Shown: one piece after another, positions 32,401 to 35,235 of the stretch
How positions within the stretch are numbered: the first letter of the stretch is position 1
Layout: every line of letters begins with the position of its first letter
Assembly (NCBI GenBank): GCA_964435965.1
Contig: CAYTBB010000008.1
Coordinates: 1 to 35,235, forward strand
Length of the DNA: 35,235 nucleotides
From: 20-14-all-45-10 sp964435965
Lineage (GTDB): Bacteria > Chloroflexota > Dehalococcoidia > GIF9 > AB-539-J10
Direction: 5' to 3'
The notes under the pieces: generated by a model
The model's database searches: none
What the model saw: the letters and a program-made list of their open reading frames with translations, nothing else
Told to the model about the DNA's origin: nothing
Position numbers and translations under genes: made by a program

Positions 32401-33112
32401 CCGTTCACAGCTTTCGGCTTCATCAGTGTAAACTCCGCAAAAGGGTTAGCAATGGAATAACTTTCTAACTCTTTCTTTGCGACCAGCAATCTCAATGATA
32501 ACCACAGGATTGTTTCACTTCGCTGGCCATAATCGGGAGTGAGATAGGGGAGAGTAGGGGCATAGATGACCTTACTGTTGATGCAGCGATAACTGTTTCT
32601 GGTTAATAAAAGCACAAAAATCTTCGACATTTCGGAAGATTCTGCTTGNNNNNNNNNNNNNNNNNNNNNNNNNNNNNNNNNNNNNNNNNNNNNNNNNNNN
32701 NNNNNNNNNNNNNNNNNNNNNNNNNNNNNNNNNNNNNNNNNNNNNNNNTGTTTCTGGTTAATAAAAGCACAAAAATCTTCGACATTTCGGAAGATTCTGC
32801 TTGTAAGAAAGGACTTGGATTCTTATTTGATGGCCAAATAACATAAGTATTTATGGTGCATTGCCGCGCATAGGCTAGTTCATTGATTACACCGACTGAT
32901 AGTTCCGGGCGGCTATCTCTTTGAGGAATATATGCTACAACCATGTCGTTTTGCTCGATTAATTTGAAGTCTCTGGCCACTATCTGCCCTTTAATGTCGG
33001 GTATTGTTTGCTCCAACTCACTTAGGTGAAACCTCACCTTCCTATCCTCTACCGGGATGTTTACATAAGTTCTCTTCCGCGGCTGTGATTTGGCGACATT
33101 ATGCTCTGCCAT
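32331..33112 (-). CDS. Hypothetical protein interrupted by the scaffold gap
   Basis: Start ATG 33110-33112; an in-frame TTG at 33193 would add 27 residues. The frame enters the N run and re-emerges in the identical 55-base copy on the other side. If the 100 N and one copy are removed, the frame is continuous and encodes 208 aa. The central part, RDFKLIEQNDMVVAYIPQ, then SVGVINELAYA and TYVIWP, looks like the nucleotide/sugar-binding segment of nucleoside deoxyribosyltransferase-like or nucleotide kinase-related proteins (D-x-VVAY..., S-x-GV-x-x-E-x-x-YA). The match is weak and no P-loop is present. The C-terminal third looks less protein-like and ends inside a repeat. I would not assign a function. 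Confidence 0.5.
32594..32803. other. 100-N scaffold gap flanked by identical 55-base ends
   Basis: Bases 32649-32748 are N. The 55 bases before (32594-32648) and after (32749-32803) are identical. Two contigs overlapping by one assembly k-mer and padded with a default 100 N would give exactly this. Confidence 0.85.
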
Positions 33113-33186
33113 GAGAACACTTTCAGAAATTGTAGTGGTAAATAAACTCTTTAACGAATTGCCTCTACAGTCATTTCTATCACATC

Positions 33187-33330
33187 CTACCAAGTTTGAG
33201 GTTTGTGGTGTAATTTCAAGCTGATTTGACTGATACGGATACAGCGTGTTATCTTGTCACCCTCACTAAGTCCAAGTTCGTTTGCTAACTCAGACGAAAT
33301 GGAAGCTAGAGAGCAGTATAATCCTGTCTG
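33187..33330 (-). pseudogene. Possible AbrB/SpoVT-like domain fragment
   Basis: On the minus strand, an open stretch of 47 codons without an ATG contains ISSELANELGLSEGDKI, which fits the LPxELAKELGLKEGDKI pattern of AbrB-type DNA-binding domains, and ends at TAG 33187-33189 just before the 33112 gene. It overlaps the putative UPF0182 promoter. It may be a dead antitoxin or regulator; the evidence is one motif. Confidence 0.3.
33226..33254 (+). promoter_or_regulatory. Possible promoter of the UPF0182 gene
   Basis: TTGACT (33226-33231), 17-base spacer, TTATCT (33249-33254). The -10 is only fair. The leader would be about 100 bases and contains a second TATAAT (33317-33322) without a good -35. 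Confidence 0.4.
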
Positions 33331-33359
33331 CTATGGCTTAGAAAGTTGAGGAGACTAGA

Positions 33360-35235
33360 TTGAATTCCTTTGATAGACAATGGCGGCGTTGGTTTCCTGA
33401 AGGTAGAGGCGAGGAACCTGTACGACCTGCCCGGCACCGACATATCCCCAAGCCAATCATAATCATAGCCGTTGTCTTGGCTGTGTTCATTGTCCTAAAC
33501 ATATCGAAGGGAATCTATACTGACTGGTTGTGGTTTAGCAGCCTGGGTTACAGCAGTGTCTATACCACTATCTTGAAGACCAAGGTGCTAGTCTTCTTCT
33601 CCGCGGCCATCATCTTTTGCATATTGTTCTTAGGGAACCTGGTCCTGGCTGCGCGTCTGGCACCCAAGGCTGAAGCACATTTCTGGCCTTGGGCCATAGT
33701 TCAGCGACTACAACAGATCCTCAAGTTGGGTGTTATCTTGGGAACAGCACTGCTCAGCATAATATTTGGCCTGGTAGCCCAGGGCAACTGGCTGGGGGTG
33801 CTGCGGTTCTTCAGTAGGCAGCCATTTGGAATCGCTGACCCAATCTTCCATAAAGAGATTGGCTTCTACGTCTTCTCCTTGCCTTTCCTTAACATGCTGC
33901 GAAGTTGGGTCCTGGGCGCGCTGATAATTACCCTTCTTGCTAGCGCCGGGGTATATCTTCTGAGCTATACGGCGCAGCGGCTTAAGTTCGACTTTGCCAG
34001 GCCGGTGCTAGCCCATGTTGGTGGGCTGGCCATGGCCATACTTGGCCTTTTCGCCTGGGGTTACTGGCTTGGCATCTGGGAGTTAGTCTTCTCCAGACGA
34101 GGAGTGGTCTTCGGAGCAAGCTATGCTGATATGCATGCCAAACTTCCAGCGCAGTGGATACTCCTGGTAGTAGTGCTTGTGGTTGTGGGAGTTGTGCTGG
34201 TTTCCATATTGAGACATAAAGTTCGCTGGCCTTTCTACGCCATCGGGGGGTGGATAGTGGCTGCCATTATCGTGGGGCAGGTCTTCCCCGCCTTGGTACA
34301 GCGCTTTCAGGTGCTGCCTAACGAACTGGCTCGAGAGAGGCCCTACATCGAGTACAACATCCAATCGACCAGAGAGGCCTTCGGCCTGGACCGGGTTGAG
34401 GAGGAGTCGTTTCCTGCGGAGAAGTCACCAAGCCCACAGGATGTAGCACAAAACGCAGTTACTATCAATAACATTAGGCTCTGGGACCACCGCCCGCTAA
34501 AAGACACCTACAACCAAATCCAGGCCATTCGGCTCTACTATGACTTCAATGATGTCGATGTCGACCGCTATACTATCGATGGCGAGTACCGGCAGGTAAT
34601 GCTATCGGCCCGGGAATTATCTGCCGAGAAATTGGCCGGAGAGGCACAAACCTGGGTCAACCGCCGGCTACAGTTTACCCATGGCTACGGTGTTGCCCTG
34701 AGTCCGGTAAATGAGATAAGTGCTGAAGGCCTGCCGGTATTGCTGGTAAAGGATATACCACCCGTTGGTAAGTTCGATATAGAGCGACCTCAGATATACT
34801 TTGGGGAAAAGACTGGTAATTATGTAATCGTGAAAACAAAAACCCAGGAATTTGATTATCCTATGGGTGATGAGAATGTCTACGGTCACTATGAGGGGAC
34901 AGGTGGGGTTAGCATCAGCAGCTTCATCCGCCGAGTTGTGTATGCCTGGCAATTTGCCGACTTTAATATCCTTATCAGCGGCGAGTTGACCCCTGAGAGC
35001 AGGGCACTCTACCACCGCAACATCAGAGAGAGGGTGAATCACCTGGCACCATTTTTGGAGTTGGACAGTGACCCCTACATGGTCATGATGGAGGGAAGGT
35101 TATTCTGGATACAGGATGCCTATACCACCACCGACCGCTATCCCTATTCTGAGCCGCATGGGAGTGGGATAAACTATATTCGCAACAGCGTTAAAGCGGT
35201 CGTCGATGCCTACAATGGCAGTGTAACCTTCTATG
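33360..35235 (+). CDS. UPF0182 family membrane protein (partial, runs off the window)
   Basis: The frame starts at TTG 33360, six bases after GAGGAG (33348-33353), and stays open to the window edge (625 codons seen; the family usually has about 900). UPF0182 (COG1615) proteins have roughly seven N-terminal membrane helices and a large extracytoplasmic part; their function is unknown. Visible: hydrophobic helices near 31-51, 78-100, 118-140, 178-200, 218-240, 268-290 and 298-318, the DWLWFSSLGY motif (about 57-66) after helix 1, then ARERPYIEYNIQSTREAFGL (about 325-344) and LWDHRPLKDTYNQIQAIRLY (about 378-397), both hallmarks of the family. Codons ending in C/G (GCC, CTG, GAC) appear more frequent here than in neighbouring genes. 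Confidence 0.9.
   Translation, partial: MNSFDRQWRRWFPEGRGEEPVRPARHRHIPKPIIIIAVVLAVFIVLNISKGIYTDWLWFSSLGYSSVYTTILKTKVLVFFSAAIIFCILFLGNLVLAARLAPKAEAHFWPWAIVQRLQQILKLGVILGTALLSIIFGLVAQGNWLGVLRFFSRQPFGIADPIFHKEIGFYVFSLPFLNMLRSWVLGALIITLLASAGVYLLSYTAQRLKFDFARPVLAHVGGLAMAILGLFAWGYWLGIWELVFSRRGVVFGASYADMHAKLPAQWILLVVVLVVVGVVLVSILRHKVRWPFYAIGGWIVAAIIVGQVFPALVQRFQVLPNELARERPYIEYNIQSTREAFGLDRVEEESFPAEKSPSPQDVAQNAVTINNIRLWDHRPLKDTYNQIQAIRLYYDFNDVDVDRYTIDGEYRQVMLSARELSAEKLAGEAQTWVNRRLQFTHGYGVALSPVNEISAEGLPVLLVKDIPPVGKFDIERPQIYFGEKTGNYVIVKTKTQEFDYPMGDENVYGHYEGTGGVSISSFIRRVVYAWQFADFNILISGELTPESRALYHRNIRERVNHLAPFLELDSDPYMVMMEGRLFWIQDAYTTTDRYPYSEPHGSGINYIRNSVKAVVDAYNGSVTFY

Noticed and set aside
32646..32846. 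Plus-strand ORF reading through the N run
   Set aside because: Half of it is unknown bases, and the remaining codons are antisense to a better frame.
1..35235. tRNA or rRNA genes
   Set aside because: I found no cloverleaf with a GTTCRA-type T loop and no rRNA signature on either strand by eye; a tRNA scan would be decisive.

Overview
The window is bacterial chromosome, almost certainly from a metagenome assembly: it contains a 100-N scaffold gap, and scattered fragments look like gene decay. Gene content is bacterial: MutL carrying its own endonuclease motifs, PcrA-type helicase, a CCA enzyme with an HD domain, SecD/SecF, class II LysS and SerS, and pyruvoyl SpeD. An AT-leaning sequence, many promoters whose -10 box lies only 7-16 bases before the start codon, a CetZ-like tubulin homologue, DUF4349 and UPF0182 genes, and GTCATTCTGA-type interspersed repeats together suggest a Chloroflexota bacterium, perhaps Dehalococcoidia. 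That placement is inference; no rRNA or tRNA gene is present to test it.

Layout. 1-1850: a small ORF, ridA, and about 1.1 kb of decayed minus-strand genes (an aminopeptidase-like N-terminus, an ORF with two in-frame stops, a metallo-beta-lactamase-fold C-terminus). 1850-7600: glycerate 2-kinase, facing a minus-strand operon DUF2007-lysS-serS-cyuA in which the cysteine desulfidase has no usable AUG at its natural start. 7668-9052: speD-speE polyamine operon. 9068-15239: pcrA and mutL, separated by a small unknown gene and a 559-codon gene with a Cys/His papain/C39-like core broken by one frameshift. 15240-17062: a CoA-binding-domain remnant and a two-gene UxaA-family lyase operon. 17213-21026: cca-secD-secF operon. 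21050-24080: HDAC-family deacetylase, DUF4349 lipoprotein and a membrane-anchored methyltransferase.

24441-28976 is the most unusual part. Two convergent or neighbouring transcription units encode an alanine-rich protein made of 25-residue repeats, a second protein made of eight 11-residue repeats, a divergent tubulin/FtsZ-like GTPase with its own leaderless promoter, and a short membrane-anchored RmuC. This could be an undescribed filament or scaffold module. No function is demonstrated.

28991-32172 is a minus-strand operon nnr-ICMT-adh that continues into rmuC. 32331-33193 is a gene cut by the N gap. The gap is flanked by identical 55-base ends and is probably an assembly artefact; removing it restores a continuous frame. 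33360 to the window end is a partial UPF0182 membrane protein.

Recurring features are leaderless or near-leaderless promoters (mutL, cca, the tubulin homologue, pcrA, DUF2007, and the decayed ridA operon), tight operons with ATGA overlaps, TTG starts with good Shine-Dalgarno sequences (speD, UPF0182), and interspersed repeats that supply the stop codons of secD and of the gap-interrupted gene.
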